From Lujinxingia vulgaris (GTDB taxonomy: Bacteria > Myxococcota_A > Bradymonadia > Bradymonadales > Bradymonadaceae), in assembly GCF_007997015.1 (NCBI RefSeq), contig NZ_VOSM01000004.1, forward strand, positions 310,001 through 374,000: DNA of 64,000 nt. Reading direction: 5' to 3'. The notes under the pieces are model-generated. The model was not told the DNA's origin and did no database searches. It worked only from the letters and a program-made list of their open reading frames with translations. The translations under genes and the position numbers were made by a program. Positions 63,842 to 64,000 of the stretch are shown here, piece by piece. How positions within the stretch are numbered: position 1 is the first letter of the stretch; each line of letters starts with the position of its first letter.

Positions 63842-64000
63842 TCACTCCTCGATCGTCACCTCCAGGCGGAAGCTCCCCTCCGAGAGCCACTCCCCATCGA
63901 CGAAGATGTAGCTGGGCACACCACCCGGCGCCTCAAAACTCAACGTCTCCGGGCTTCCGGGACCATTTAACACCGTGCCGGCCAGACACACCGAGGTCTC
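63842..64000 (-). CDS. C-terminal end of a protein, partial (N-terminus beyond the right edge)
   Basis: The minus strand has an open frame from base 64000 to a TGA at 63842-63844, giving the last 52 residues. The sequence ends with the pattern VPSYIFVDGEWLSEG followed by SFRLEVTIEE. The 'Y.FVDG......G.F.L.V' ending resembles the pre-peptidase C-terminal (PPC)-like domains repeated in myxobacterial secreted proteins. Composition and codon use fit a real gene, but the family call is weak on so short a piece. Confidence 0.5.
   Translation of the reverse strand, partial: ETSVCLAGTVLNGPGSPETLSFEAPGGVPSYIFVDGEWLSEGSFRLEVTIEE

Overview
The window is high-GC, gene-dense bacterial chromosome. Four traits point to a Myxococcota/Bradymonadales-like deltaproteobacterial lineage: secreted lipoproteins with long Asp/Ala/Gly-rich tethers after the lipid cysteine, Cys-rich modules of the 'C..N.DC..GEVC' type, a giant Ser/Thr kinase with an AAA-plus-repeat C-terminus, and a Frz-like chemosensory operon. 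The assignment rests on protein style and gene content; no rRNA or marker gene is present. I see no tRNA, rRNA, CRISPR array, prophage or insertion sequence.

Layout. 1-3 kb: the N-terminal part of a DUF4175-like coiled-coil membrane protein, running off the left edge. 3-9 kb: an RCC1-repeat lipoprotein, an AstD-like semialdehyde dehydrogenase, a G-rich tandem repeat block between convergent genes, and an S9 peptidase. 9-11.3 kb: rpoN followed by hpf. 11.6-15.6 kb: two more lipoproteins and a BrkB-type membrane protein. 16-22.7 kb: a small unknown protein, a polyprenyl diphosphate synthase translationally coupled to a GbsR/MarR-type regulator, then a MoxR / DUF58 / BatA-like aerotolerance-type cluster. 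22.7-29.5 kb: a very acidic membrane-anchored protein, a DUF4397 lipoprotein, a fusion of an AsmA-like region with a GT51 peptidoglycan transglycosylase, and a 104-residue unknown. 29.5-42 kb, all on the minus strand: the giant kinase, two small membrane-type unknowns, a DnaQ-like exonuclease / membrane protein / DinG helicase operon, HutF, and ClpB. 42-46 kb: a DUF4442 thioesterase-like protein, a MATE exporter, a possible 34-codon small gene, and a glutamate synthase-like FMN protein.

46.6-57 kb is the most coherent functional unit. A lipoprotein, CheR with a C-terminal repeat region, CheW, a PAS-containing chemoreceptor, a CheA-receiver hybrid kinase and CheB are joined by stop/start overlaps at every junction. 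A REC-PAS-histidine kinase follows 80 bases later. There is no separate CheY and no flagellar gene. The organisation resembles the Frz system of myxobacteria. The CheB receiver has lost its phospho-acceptor, and the terminal kinase has substitutions in its N, G1 and G2 ATP-binding boxes, so signal flow here probably differs from the textbook pathway.

57-64 kb: a secreted unknown, a 614-residue protein I cannot assign that overlaps a MaoC-type hot-dog protein by one base, a TIGR01777-type epimerase, a membrane diguanylate cyclase with an intact GGDEF and inhibitory site, and the C-terminal end of a further protein at the right edge.
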